Shown: positions 18,246 to 26,660 of the stretch, piece by piece
How the letters are laid out: every line of letters begins with the position of its first letter
Position numbering within the stretch: the first letter of the stretch is position 1
NCBI GenBank assembly: GCA_009701845.1
Contig: WLJI01000006.1
Span: 1-37,702, forward strand
Origin: Actinomycetota bacterium
GTDB lineage: Bacteria > Actinomycetota > Acidimicrobiia > Acidimicrobiales > Microtrichaceae
Direction of reading: 5' to 3'
Length of the DNA: 37,702 nucleotides
The notes under the pieces: model-generated
The model's input: the letters and a program-made list of their open reading frames with translations, nothing else
Database searches by the model: none
What the model was told of the DNA's origin: nothing
Made by a program: the position numbers and the translations under genes

Positions 18246-20409
18246 CACCACAGAAGAACTCGACGACGGGTCACATAGTGCGATTCGCAAGTCCTTCGTG
18301 CTTGCTTCCTCGCTTGGGGCTGTTCTCGCTGTGTTGCTCTTTGCCGTCATCATGCAGGGGAGTCGTCAGAGTCTTCTTGATGAGGACCTGCTGGGAGGCT
18401 TCTACGACGCTCAGGCACAGTCGTTGCTCAAGGGGCAGATCAACGTCGACCCAGACGTCCCAGGCTTAGAGGGTTTCCGAATCGGAGACGAGACCCAGAT
18501 TTATCAGGGAATCGCGCCCGCTGTCATCCGGATGCCTCTGCTGGTGCTCACGGATCGTTTTGCCGGCCGCCTGACCGGTGTGTCCATGCTCATGGCCTTT
18601 AGTACAGCCTTGGCGTTTTTGATTGCCGCAGGCTGGCGGATTCGTTCGCTCATTCGGAACACCGCAGCTATGAGAAGCACCGAGACTGTTTGTACTGGGA
18701 TCGTCGCGTTCGGAATTGCAGGAAGCTCTTTGTTGTTCCTGAGCTCTGCCACGTGGGTGTATCACGAGGCACTGTTATGGGGTGCGGCTTTCAGTATTGC
18801 CTCGCTGACTTCGTTGTTCTATTGGCTTGCACCGAGAAGCTCCTCCGAGCCAAAGGCTCGGCTTGGCCCACTGTTACTCGCAGTTGTTTTTGCTGGTCTT
18901 GCAGTGAACACAAGATCTTCCATCGGCCTCGGACCGCTAGCTGCACTCGGAGTAACAGCAGCTTGCTTACTTTTTGCGCTGCTCTTCGATAACAAAGGGC
19001 GGAGGTCTGGTAGTGACGCGGGCGATCCGCAGCGGGCACCGTTCGTGCAGCGCATCTCGGGCTGGGATTCGCAGCGCTCAACAACACGGCCGGTCTGGGC
19101 GATCTCTGTGATCTTGATCGGCGCTCTAGCCGCAGTTGTGCTGTATGCCGCTGTGAACTTTGCCCGATTTGATTCATGGTTCGGCGTCCCGCTCGACAAG
19201 CAGGTACTCGTAGAATTTGACCCCGTCCGCTTGACTGCGCTCGAGGCAAATGGCAACACGCTCTTTGGGCTCAAATACGCGCCATCAGTACTTCTGCAGA
19301 CGCTTCGTCCTGATGCGCTCAGCTTTTCCTCTGAGTTTCCCTTCGTTGGGTTCCCAGATCAGAAGCCTACGAGCATTGGATCAGCCATATTTGCAGAGCG
19401 AGATTGGTCCTCAAGCCTTCCGAGCAGCCAACCGCTTCTGTTTTTTGCAGGCTGTCTCGGAGTTCTAGTTCTCCTTATGCCGAACAAGTTGGGAGTTCGG
19501 CCCGGGGTGAAAGTGCTCCGCATCCCCGTGATCGGAGCTGCCGCTGGTGGAGCGCTGTTCATAGCTTTTGGCTACATCTCGGAGCGATACCTCACCGACC
19601 TGTTTCCATTTTTAGCTCTGGTTGGCCTAGTTGGCCTTCAAGCGCTAGCGGCACTGATTCTTGACCGAGGCTCGGATGCTCAGAAGGGCTCGGTTTCATT
19701 AGCGCGAAAACTTGCTGGCCCAGCGCTGGTGTTCGCTCTCGTTGTTGGTTCGTTGTTTTCGGTTTGGGTGAACGCTTCGCTTGCCTTGCAGTACGGCCTA
19801 GTGATTGCGCCGAGTGCTAACGAATCACAACGCTCAAGGTGGTTGGGCTTACAAGATCGCCTTGGGGGTAGACCAGAGGTACTGAGGCTCAGTGAGAGTT
19901 CGCAGCTGCCGGAACCAGGTCCAAAAGGCCAAGTTCTGATAGTTGGGGAATGCGAAGAGATGTATCGCAGCAGTGGAGCGACCTGGTACTTGCTCGAAGA
20001 CGCAGGCGATTCTGGTGCACTACAGGTTGTGCTCCGCAAGACGGCTCCGATTATCGAGCCCACGGCCATTGTTGAATCTGTTTCGGCAACCAGCCAAAGC
20101 TCGTTGATGCTGCAACCCCTTGGGCAATCGCGATATCGCCTTTTTGTACAAACGGTGAGCGACGAGGGAACCAAACGCTCATTTAACGGCAAGACCTTCA
20201 CCCTTTTCAAAGATGAACCTCGTGCTCTGACTGCTCTGATGACGCGACGCCTAGGGGCCGCAGTCGTATTTGATCAACAGTCTGGTCGCGAGCTCTTGCG
20301 AGTCGCTGCTCCACTGCCATCAGCGCCATTCGAACCCGTGAAGAGTGCGAACCTTCAAGTTCAGACATCAGCGATAACAACCACAGCCTGCGATCAGTTC
20401 CTTCGCTGA
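18238..20409 (+). CDS. large polytopic membrane protein, putative GT-C-like glycosyltransferase
   Basis: Protein of 723 residues with about 10-12 predicted helices between residues 20 and 525, followed by an extracytoplasmic C-terminal region of about 190 residues. The first external loop holds YDAQAQSLLKGQINVD and IYQGIAPAVIRMPLL, a layout like other GT-C proteins but without a motif I can assign firmly. ERYLTDLFPFLALVGLVG near 450 resembles the last-helix region of such enzymes. GTG at 18238 has AGAGG 6 nt upstream and overlaps the preceding GT-C gene by 8 bp, so the two are cotranscribed and may act together. It could instead be a glycan-handling accessory protein or ligase. The membrane-protein call is firm; the transferase call is tentative. 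Confidence 0.8.
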   Translation: MTDTTEELDDGSHSAIRKSFVLASSLGAVLAVLLFAVIMQGSRQSLLDEDLLGGFYDAQAQSLLKGQINVDPDVPGLEGFRIGDETQIYQGIAPAVIRMPLLVLTDRFAGRLTGVSMLMAFSTALAFLIAAGWRIRSLIRNTAAMRSTETVCTGIVAFGIAGSSLLFLSSATWVYHEALLWGAAFSIASLTSLFYWLAPRSSSEPKARLGPLLLAVVFAGLAVNTRSSIGLGPLAALGVTAACLLFALLFDNKGRRSGSDAGDPQRAPFVQRISGWDSQRSTTRPVWAISVILIGALAAVVLYAAVNFARFDSWFGVPLDKQVLVEFDPVRLTALEANGNTLFGLKYAPSVLLQTLRPDALSFSSEFPFVGFPDQKPTSIGSAIFAERDWSSSLPSSQPLLFFAGCLGVLVLLMPNKLGVRPGVKVLRIPVIGAAAGGALFIAFGYISERYLTDLFPFLALVGLVGLQALAALILDRGSDAQKGSVSLARKLAGPALVFALVVGSLFSVWVNASLALQYGLVIAPSANESQRSRWLGLQDRLGGRPEVLRLSESSQLPEPGPKGQVLIVGECEEMYRSSGATWYLLEDAGDSGALQVVLRKTAPIIEPTAIVESVSATSQSSLMLQPLGQSRYRLFVQTVSDEGTKRSFNGKTFTLFKDEPRALTALMTRRLGAAVVFDQQSGRELLRVAAPLPSAPFEPVKSANLQVQTSAITTTACDQFLR

Positions 20410-20411
20410 CG

Positions 20412-20450
20412 CTCGCCAAGCCAAGGTCTAGCTGACCGCCTAGGGGCGAG
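20412..20450. terminator. possible bidirectional hairpin between convergent genes
   Basis: CTCGCC (20412-20417) pairs with GGCGAG (20445-20450), and inside it GGTC (20425-20428) pairs with GACC (20434-20437). The structure spans the gap between the stops of the 18238 gene and the opposing acyltransferase gene. There is no T-tract on either side, so termination is only a guess. Confidence 0.3.
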
Positions 20451-21678
20451 TTGGTGTGGCCTCTGATGGTGGGCTAGCTACGGTGAGCTGAGGGATGGTC
20501 CCCCGATGCCGAGAACCCCACCGAATCGCTGGCTTTTCTATGAGATACCAACTGATGGTTGCGCTGATCAGAGTGAGAACCGCGGTAAAGGCCAACATGT
20601 TCAAGAAACTGGTGTTGAGTGCAGGTTGATCTGTGATGCGCAGATAAATGTCTTGCCAGGCCTCATGCCAGATATAGATGCCATATGAAACCAAGCCAAG
20701 CCAGATAGCTAAAGGGTTTGCCGCAGTTTTGGTGACAAAGCCCTTCTCCGATCGGGCAAGAACTGCAGGAATCACAAGAAGCGTTGCGAACAACAGATAC
20801 AACACCCGCACAACATACGCCTGAGTTGGAGTGAAAATGGGAAACATCGGTAGGCCGAGCTGTGTCGACACAAACCAGAACACGCCTACAGCTAAAAGCC
20901 AGAGGGCAAGTGCCACTTGCGCTGAGCTGAGCCATGCCGCCAAGCGAATTTTGTTGTGTGAGACCCAAGCGCTTCCAACAGCTAGCAACATTCCGGGAAT
21001 AAAGTCTCCGATTCGAAACGGTAGCCAAGTGCCAAGCTGCGCAAAGGTCGAGCCAGCCACGCCAATCTTGATAAGACCAACGTTGCCTAAGGCCGAGGCG
21101 ACGAAGAGCGCTACTAGGGCGATCACCTCTAGTCGTAACTGCTGTGCTGCTCCTCGCTGCCTGCGTGACATCACCCAAGCCCAACATGGTACGAACACAT
21201 AGAACGCAACCTCAGTGGCAAGAGACCACGCTTGTTGAATCGGACCGCCGACGAGCTGCGTTGAGTCATAAATCTGCAGCAACAGATAGTGACTCACGAT
21301 GCTGTGTGGCTCAACAAATCCGGGTGCCTTGAGCACGAAGCCAACTACGGTGAGTGCAACCCAATAGGCAGGAATGATGCGCAGGAGCCGACGTCGCGCA
21401 TAGGCGCCAACTTCACCGGCAGGCTGACCTGCAAACCTTGCCGCCACGAAGGGGCGATACAACAAGAAGCCAGAAAGCACGAAGAAGACCGACACTCCGA
21501 CATCCATACGTGCCAAATATGGGCCAAGTGTGGTGGAGCGGTTGCTGAACCCGCTCAGCAAGGCGACATGGGTGATCAGGACGCCGACGGCAGCAAGTGC
21601 CCGGCAGCCGTCAAGTGCAGGAAAGCGAATCTTTCCCGCTGCGAAGGGTGCAGGAGCGGTTGGCGAAGCCTCGCTCAT
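20440..21678 (-). CDS. acyltransferase family 3 (AT3) membrane protein
   Basis: Membrane O-acyltransferase of 412 residues with about 10 predicted helices and no fused SGNH domain. The N-terminal helix has the family signature FPALDGCRALAAVGVLITH (19-37) with the conserved His37. The loop ARRRLLRIIPAYWVAL carries the Arg-rich motif. GVSVFFVLSGFLLYRPF is also typical. AT3 proteins transfer acetyl or other acyl groups from cytoplasmic acyl-CoA to extracytoplasmic glycans or lipids. The start is ATG at 21678 with only a weak GGGA upstream. It is a single-gene unit that diverges from the GT2-methyltransferase gene over 75 bp. Together with two AT3-SGNH genes downstream it makes three acylation enzymes in one locus; substrate unknown. 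Confidence 0.93.
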   Translation of the reverse strand: MSEASPTAPAPFAAGKIRFPALDGCRALAAVGVLITHVALLSGFSNRSTTLGPYLARMDVGVSVFFVLSGFLLYRPFVAARFAGQPAGEVGAYARRRLLRIIPAYWVALTVVGFVLKAPGFVEPHSIVSHYLLLQIYDSTQLVGGPIQQAWSLATEVAFYVFVPCWAWVMSRRQRGAAQQLRLEVIALVALFVASALGNVGLIKIGVAGSTFAQLGTWLPFRIGDFIPGMLLAVGSAWVSHNKIRLAAWLSSAQVALALWLLAVGVFWFVSTQLGLPMFPIFTPTQAYVVRVLYLLFATLLVIPAVLARSEKGFVTKTAANPLAIWLGLVSYGIYIWHEAWQDIYLRITDQPALNTSFLNMLAFTAVLTLISATISWYLIEKPAIRWGSRHRGTIPQLTVASPPSEATPTRP

Positions 21679-21753
21679 TGCTCTGATCCCGAACTGTTCA
21701 TGTGATGGATCGTAGACCGGTTATAAACTGCACGGCTTGACCTCGGAGGCTCT

Positions 21754-23253
21754 GTGACAAACAAGAAAATTGGCATCTTGGTAGTTGCGTATAACGCTGC
21801 TACTACCCTTGCCGCAGTGCTTGACCGCATCCCCGAGGATTTCCGGGACTCGATCACAGCCGTCATCGTTGGCGATGACCACAGTCAAGACCAGACGCAC
21901 CTGGTAGCAGTTGGGTACCAGCAACTCGACCAAAGTCTGCCTTTGCAGATTACTCGTCATGAGTCGAATCTCGGCTACGGCGGAAACCAGAAGTGGGGTT
22001 ATCGAACCGCCATAGAGCAAGGGCTCGACATCATCGTGTTGCTACATGGCGATGGACAGTACGCTCCCGAGCTTCTGCCTCAGATGGTGGCTCCGCTCCT
22101 GAGCGATGAAGCAGAGGCAGTCTTTGGTTCTCGGATGATTATGGAGGGTGGAGCCCGGCGCGGGGGAATGCCGCTCTACAAGTTCGTGGGAAATCGAATC
22201 TTGACCACAGTAGAAAATGCGGTGGCTGGGGTCGACCTGACCGAGTGGCATTCGGGCTACCGGGCTTACTCGGTTGCTGCATTGGCGCAATTGCCTTTTG
22301 AGCGCAATAGCGATGGCTTCGACTTTGATACTCAGATCATCCTGCAGTTGATTGAGTCAGGGCAACGGATTGCAGAGATACCAATCCCTACCTATTACGG
22401 CGAAGAGATCTCACACGTCAACGGCCTGAAATACGCCAAAGACATCACCTCTGAGGTGGTTCGATACCGCGCTCACAAAATGGGATTTGGTTCTGGTGAG
22501 TTGGCATTCTCGAGCTCAGCGTACGAACAGAAAGAGGGTGACGACTCATCTCATCACATCTTGAAGAACTGGCTCTCGAACCGAAGCGCAGCAAGGGTGC
22601 TTGATCTTGGGTGTTCGGATGGTCGCTTTGCTGAGCAGCTGCAAGCTATGGGCCATCACGTCACGGGAGTGGATCTGCAAGCTCATGAAGGTGTCAAGGA
22701 GCGAGTGGAAACCTTTGTGCAAGCAGATCTGGATCAGGGTTTGCCGACAGAGCTTGCTGGGCCCTTCGAGGTCGTACTCGCTGCCGATGTGTTGGAGCAC
22801 GTTCGGCGACCCGATCAGTTGCTTGAGCAGATTCACGCTCTTTTGGCGCCCGGAGGATCAGTTCTGGTGAGTATTCCTAACTTTGCTCACTGGTACCCGC
22901 GCGTACGCGTGGCTTTGGGGCGCTTTGACTACGACCGGCGTGGAATCCTCGACTCTGATCATGTTCGTTTCTTTACCAAGAAGAGCTTTGAACGCTTAGC
23001 GGAATCGGCTGGTTTCAGCATCGTCCGGCGTGAGGCCACTGGGCTTCCGCTCGAGGTCGCCGAGCGAGGCGGCCACGGTCAAGAGGTCAACTCTCGAGGA
23101 ATCTCCCGGGTCTTGAGTCGCCTTGATCGAGCAGCAGTGTCGGCTCGACCACAGCTGTTTGGGTATCAATTCATCTTTGAGCTCCGAGCTGACTCGGCAC
23201 TCAATCGAGACAATCAAGTCAATCAAGTCAATCAAGTGAAAGCGGGCGAGTGA
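21754..23253 (+). CDS. bifunctional GT2 glycosyltransferase - SAM methyltransferase fusion
   Basis: Two-domain protein of 499 residues. Residues about 5-240 are a dolichyl-phosphate-mannose-synthase-like GT2: VVAYNAATTLAAVLDRIP, DDHS (41-44), NLGYGGNQKWGY and HGDGQYAPELL (98-108, the DXD region). Residues about 275-420 are a class I methyltransferase: VLDLGCSDGRFAEQL (from about 282), the acidic GVDLQ, VLAADVLEHVRRPDQLL and GGSVLVSIPNFAHW. No C-terminal membrane anchor is seen. GTG at 21754 has GGAGG 4 nt upstream; TATAAA around 21723 may be its -10. The C-terminus is an NQV repeat from a 9-bp tandem repeat. The GTGA overlap with the next gene indicates an operon. The fusion suggests sugar transfer and methylation, probably in one branch of glycan synthesis, but neither substrate is known. 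Confidence 0.92.
   Translation: MTNKKIGILVVAYNAATTLAAVLDRIPEDFRDSITAVIVGDDHSQDQTHLVAVGYQQLDQSLPLQITRHESNLGYGGNQKWGYRTAIEQGLDIIVLLHGDGQYAPELLPQMVAPLLSDEAEAVFGSRMIMEGGARRGGMPLYKFVGNRILTTVENAVAGVDLTEWHSGYRAYSVAALAQLPFERNSDGFDFDTQIILQLIESGQRIAEIPIPTYYGEEISHVNGLKYAKDITSEVVRYRAHKMGFGSGELAFSSSAYEQKEGDDSSHHILKNWLSNRSAARVLDLGCSDGRFAEQLQAMGHHVTGVDLQAHEGVKERVETFVQADLDQGLPTELAGPFEVVLAADVLEHVRRPDQLLEQIHALLAPGGSVLVSIPNFAHWYPRVRVALGRFDYDRRGILDSDHVRFFTKKSFERLAESAGFSIVRREATGLPLEVAERGGHGQEVNSRGISRVLSRLDRAAVSARPQLFGYQFIFELRADSALNRDNQVNQVNQVKAGE
23202..23237 (+). repeat. 9-bp tandem repeat (CAATCAAGT x3 plus one degenerate copy) at gene end
   Basis: Three perfect CAATCAAGT units occupy 23211-23237, preceded by a degenerate copy at 23202-23210. 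They encode NQVNQVNQV at the C-terminus of the GT2-methyltransferase, 12 bp before the next gene's GTG. Nine-bp changes preserve frame, so copy number could vary without breaking the protein. Confidence 0.85.
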
Positions 23254-24635
23254 GCGCCGCACTTGATTCGGAGCCAACAACTCGCGAGCTACGAGCCGGC
23301 TCGGAGAAGCGCTTCCTCTTGTGGTTGTCTCCAATCTTGGCCCTCGGGTTTGCCATACGAGTTGCATTTGTGCTGATTCGGCAGTCCTCGGTGCAGCTCG
23401 TTACAGGGGATGCTTACTGGTATCACTTCCAAGCCAAGCTGGTAGCTGAGGGTCGCGGGTTTCTGAACCCATTCGACTTCTACAAAGAGGGCATCGTCAG
23501 CCAAGGGGCCGATCATCCCCCAGGGTTTATCCTTGTGCTCACTGTTCTCGATTGGCTAGGGATCGACAGCGCTCAAGGGCAGCGCCTTGCGATGTGCGCG
23601 CTCGGCACGGTGAGCGTGGCAGTCATTGCGTACCTTGGTCGACACCTTGCAGGGTCTCGGGCTGGCCTCATCGCCGCGGCTCTCGCCGCTGTGTATCCGA
23701 ATCTGTGGATCAACGACGGAATGCTGATGGTCGAGACTGTCTTCATCTTGGCTACTGCCGTTGCGATGCTCGCTTGCTATCGGTACTTCAAAAGGCCGAA
23801 CCGCTTAGACGTGGCACTACTGAGCGTGGCGCTCACCGCGGCTGCGATGACTCGACCAGAAGCAATCCTGCTATTCCTGCTCTTGCCCGTGCCTCTCGTG
23901 CTCGCTCGACGCAACGTTGCTCTTCAGGAACGAGCACTTCAGTTGGCGATTGCCGCATGCATTCCTATCTTGGCTTTCGCCCCGTGGGTTCTCTACAACC
24001 AAAGTCGGTTCGAGGACTCGGTTCTTTTGAGTACAGGTGCGGGGCAGACCCTTGCGGCAGGCAATTGCGACCTGACTTTTAGCGGGCCCAATTTGGGCTT
24101 TTACGATACGAAGTGTTTGTTGGCGCCGCAGATCGTAGAACCCAATACTGAAGATCGTTCGCTCAGAGACAGCGAATACCAACTAATTGCGCGTGCCTAT
24201 ATCAGTGAGCATTCCAGCGAGCTTCCAAAGGTTATGGCCGCCAGGGTTGGTCGGGTATGGCATCTGTATCGGGTGGATCAAAGCATTGGCCTTGATGGCT
24301 ATGTCGAGGGCCGGGCCGGTGGAGCCCCGAGCGAAGGGTTCTTCTTGGTCCGAGAGGCGCTCTGGGCCTATTTCGTTCTTGCTCCCTTGGCACTTTTTGG
24401 CCTCTACGCTCTGCATCGAAAAGGAACAAAGATTTATCCATTACTGATGCAACCGGCACTCGTCACCGTGGTTGCAGCCTTGACCTTCGGGATCACCCGC
24501 TATCGTGCCGGTGCCGAGGTGACGATTGTGGTGTGCGCTGCAGTAGCAATCAACCTGATCGCTACCAAGTTATTTCCGCCAAGAGACGATCAGGTCGAAC
24601 CCTCCGTCGCTGCTGAACAAGAGGTCTCTGCATGA
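23250..24635 (+). CDS. GT-C superfamily membrane glycosyltransferase (GT39/ArnT-like)
   Basis: Polytopic protein of 461 residues with about 10 predicted helices. The first external loop has VTGDAYWYHFQAKLVAEGRG (51-70), with candidate catalytic Asp54. ADHPPGFILVL follows, a PPG signature like that of PMT_2-type polyprenyl-phosphate-sugar transferases. MTRPEAI, PWVLYNQSRFEDSVLLST and a Cys-containing GNC...C loop align in order with the corresponding parts of the 16764-18245 protein, suggesting paralogy. GTG at 23250 overlaps the fusion gene by 4 bp (GTGA), and its own end overlaps a methyltransferase gene by ATGA, so this is the middle gene of a tight three-gene operon. It probably moves a sugar onto an extracytoplasmic acceptor; identity unknown. 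Confidence 0.9.
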   Translation: MSAALDSEPTTRELRAGSEKRFLLWLSPILALGFAIRVAFVLIRQSSVQLVTGDAYWYHFQAKLVAEGRGFLNPFDFYKEGIVSQGADHPPGFILVLTVLDWLGIDSAQGQRLAMCALGTVSVAVIAYLGRHLAGSRAGLIAAALAAVYPNLWINDGMLMVETVFILATAVAMLACYRYFKRPNRLDVALLSVALTAAAMTRPEAILLFLLLPVPLVLARRNVALQERALQLAIAACIPILAFAPWVLYNQSRFEDSVLLSTGAGQTLAAGNCDLTFSGPNLGFYDTKCLLAPQIVEPNTEDRSLRDSEYQLIARAYISEHSSELPKVMAARVGRVWHLYRVDQSIGLDGYVEGRAGGAPSEGFFLVREALWAYFVLAPLALFGLYALHRKGTKIYPLLMQPALVTVVAALTFGITRYRAGAEVTIVVCAAVAINLIATKLFPPRDDQVEPSVAAEQEVSA

Positions 24636-25366
24636 CTCCACCGGAATTCACTCAACAAGACATGGTGCATCGTCTACCCCCAGCGAAGGTGGTGAACCGG
24701 TCTGATTTTCTCGTTGAGTTTGTTCGCAACAAGCGAGCGGCACACGTTGGTTTTGTAGACAGCGGTTGCTGGGCCTATCACGCCACCTTCGATAGCTGGT
24801 TGCACGCACATCTCGACCGTGCGGCGGAGTCGCTCATTGGCCTTGACCTAGACGAGGAGGGTGTGGAGCGGGCAAAGGAAATGGGCTTTGAGGCCTACGC
24901 CGTTGATTGCTCCGATGATGCCGCAGTAGCTGCACTTGGGGTTCCGCTCTCTGAGGTAATCGTCGCTGGTGAGATCATCGAACATCTTGATGACAGCGGG
25001 TCATTTCTAGAGGGGTTGCATTCTTTAGTCGAGCCTGGCGGCCGCCTTGTCGTGACCACGCCGAACGCTAGCGGCATGCTCAACGCCGGGGCTGCAGCGC
25101 TCGCAGGCTATGAAGTGAACCATCCTGATCACGTCACCTTGTACTCCTGCTACACGCTTACCAATCTGCTTCGGCGCCACGGTTGGGAGACAGAGCAAGT
25201 AGCTACCTATGTTCCGGTCTTAAAGGAGTTTGAGGCGCTGAAGGGCAAAGTGAAGGTGCTTGGCCTCGGCGCAAGGCTGGTGTTAGGCGCAGAGCGTTTC
25301 CTTGGAAAGCTCGGTCGGCCCTATGCCTCCGATGGACTCATTGTTGTAGCTCGTTCAACTCGCTGA
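24632..25366 (+). CDS. SAM-dependent methyltransferase
   Basis: Class I methyltransferase of 244 residues. The SAM motif I is atypical, HVGFVDSGCWAYH (38-50) instead of the usual DLGCGxG. LIGLDLDEEGVERAK (the acidic ribose-binding residue), VIVAGEIIEHLDDSG and GGRLVVTTPNASG then follow in canonical order. ATG at 24632 has AAGAGG 7-8 nt upstream and overlaps the GT-C gene by ATGA, so it is the last gene of the operon started by the GT2-methyltransferase fusion. A role in methylating the same glycan is inferred from context. Its last 12 bp overlap the end of the opposing DUF2304 gene. Confidence 0.9.
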   Translation: MTPPEFTQQDMVHRLPPAKVVNRSDFLVEFVRNKRAAHVGFVDSGCWAYHATFDSWLHAHLDRAAESLIGLDLDEEGVERAKEMGFEAYAVDCSDDAAVAALGVPLSEVIVAGEIIEHLDDSGSFLEGLHSLVEPGGRLVVTTPNASGMLNAGAAALAGYEVNHPDHVTLYSCYTLTNLLRRHGWETEQVATYVPVLKEFEALKGKVKVLGLGARLVLGAERFLGKLGRPYASDGLIVVARSTR

Positions 25367-25861
25367 ATCTGCAGGTTCTCCAGAATCCTCGGTGTCGCTG
25401 CCCCCGGATTGAGTTTGTCCTGATTGGTTTCGTAACTGTTCCGCTAGTTCTTCATGTGAGGCGCGCAGCAGAGCTAGGTCTTCTGCCAGCGTGCGGATCC
25501 GTTCTTCAGACCTTGAGAACTCCCACGAGAAGTGCACCACGATTAAGAAGAGAAACCCCACCGAGAGAATCAAGAACGTCGCCGGCGGGTAGTAGACCCC
25601 AGCAGCTCTTGACACAGCCTCTAAAAGGCCTGGGAACACAGCAATGGTGGCGAGCGCGATGGCGACAACAATCCAAAGTAGCGAGTACTTCGTGCGCAAC
25701 TTGTGTCTGCGAACTAGCCGAATAATGAAAAATACGCTGAGCAAAGTGACGGCAATGACAAAAACGTGGGCACGCGTGGTGAGCGCACCATCGCTCACAG
25801 GTTCGGCCGTGTCTGTGGCGAAGAGCTCTGCAATTCGCATCGGATTGACTCTTTGGATCAT
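25355..25861 (-). CDS. DUF2304 small membrane protein
   Basis: Membrane protein of 168 residues with three predicted helices (about 32-49, 59-77 and 94-113). The intervening motif is RRHKLRTKYSLLWIVVA, and YYPPATFL precedes the third helix; both are typical of DUF2304 (PF10066). After the last helix comes a charged coiled-coil-like stretch (117-147) and a polar tail. Family members usually sit next to dolichyl-phosphate-type GT2 genes and are thought to be partners or anchors, which fits here: its ATG at 25861 overlaps the GT2 stop by ATGA, and that GT2 has no membrane segment of its own. A second in-frame ATG at 25840 is possible. The biochemical role of the family is not established. Confidence 0.87.
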   Translation of the reverse strand: MIQRVNPMRIAELFATDTAEPVSDGALTTRAHVFVIAVTLLSVFFIIRLVRRHKLRTKYSLLWIVVAIALATIAVFPGLLEAVSRAAGVYYPPATFLILSVGFLFLIVVHFSWEFSRSEERIRTLAEDLALLRASHEELAEQLRNQSGQTQSGGSDTEDSGEPADSAS

Positions 25862-26631
25862 GCCGCTGGCCCTGTTCCGGTCGCGGCGCTAGCAGAGGGG
25901 AGCTCAACAGATGCGGGAATAGGGGCTCGCCTGCGACTCGCGCGGGTAAACATCGTGAACATGACGCGTACGTAGTGATAGATCAGCTTGAACCTCATCG
26001 CCGAGGGTGTGCCGCCGGCTCTCTGGTGCATCTGAACGGGTACCTCTGCAATGCGGAAACCTGCGTAGTTCGCTGCAAGTAAGGCTTCAACTGATTCCAT
26101 GTATTCCGATGGGTAGCTCCTGGCGAAATACTCAAGAACCGGACGGCCGAACGCACGAAACCCCGAGCTGGTATCTGTAAATGTTCTCCCCGACAGAACT
26201 CGCATCGAAAACTCCAGCAACTGCATTGCTTTGCGTCGCGTGAGGCCCACCTCGTAAGAGTTCTTCGTGGCAAATCGGCTGCCGACAACAAAGTCGGCCC
26301 CCTCAAGTGCTGCGATCAGAGTTGGAATCATGCTGGGGTCGTGTTGGCCATCAGCGTCGAGTTGCACAGCAGCATCAAAGTCTTGTTCTACCGCGTAACG
26401 AAACCCTGTTCGCAACGCGCCACCAATTCCTAGGTTGAACGGCAATACCAGCACAGCGCAGCCGGACGCGCGCGCGACGTCTGCAGTTCCATCTGTTGAG
26501 CCATCATCTACAACGACGACCTCGTACTCGGGGACGGCCGCATGTAGTGATTCTAAAACGGCGGGCAATGTTGCCGCTTCGTTGAGTGCAGGGATGATCA
26601 CTAGGACGCGAATCTTTGTCCTCCTCGACAA
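25858..26631 (-). CDS. GT2 glycosyltransferase, polyprenyl-phosphate sugar synthase type
   Basis: GT-A enzyme of up to 257 residues, related to DPM1/polyprenyl-phosphate glycosyltransferases that load a sugar onto undecaprenyl or decaprenyl phosphate. Motifs: VIIPALNEAATLP (11-23), VDDGSTDGT (41-49), NLGIGGALRTG and QLDADGQHDPSM (90-101; metal-binding DAD). FTDTSSGFRAFGRPVL is the acceptor-side motif. It has no clear membrane helix and is coupled to DUF2304. The start is ambiguous. TTG at 26631 has GGTGGAGGGG upstream. A second, perfect AGGAGG lies inside the frame, 6 nt before an ATT codon at 26613 that would give a more family-typical N-terminus. I keep TTG. It diverges from the 26688 gene over only 56 bp. 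Confidence 0.92.
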   Translation of the reverse strand: MSRRTKIRVLVIIPALNEAATLPAVLESLHAAVPEYEVVVVDDGSTDGTADVARASGCAVLVLPFNLGIGGALRTGFRYAVEQDFDAAVQLDADGQHDPSMIPTLIAALEGADFVVGSRFATKNSYEVGLTRRKAMQLLEFSMRVLSGRTFTDTSSGFRAFGRPVLEYFARSYPSEYMESVEALLAANYAGFRIAEVPVQMHQRAGGTPSAMRFKLIYHYVRVMFTMFTRASRRRAPIPASVELPSASAATGTGPAA

Positions 26632-26660
26632 AATTTACCCCTCCACCTTGACACACCCCG

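Noticed and set aside
26648-26653. Perfect TTGACA -35 hexamer upstream of the 26688 gene
   Set aside because: No TANNNT hexamer exists 16-19 bp downstream; the expected place is occupied by the GC-rich phased repeats. Mentioned only as context for those repeats.
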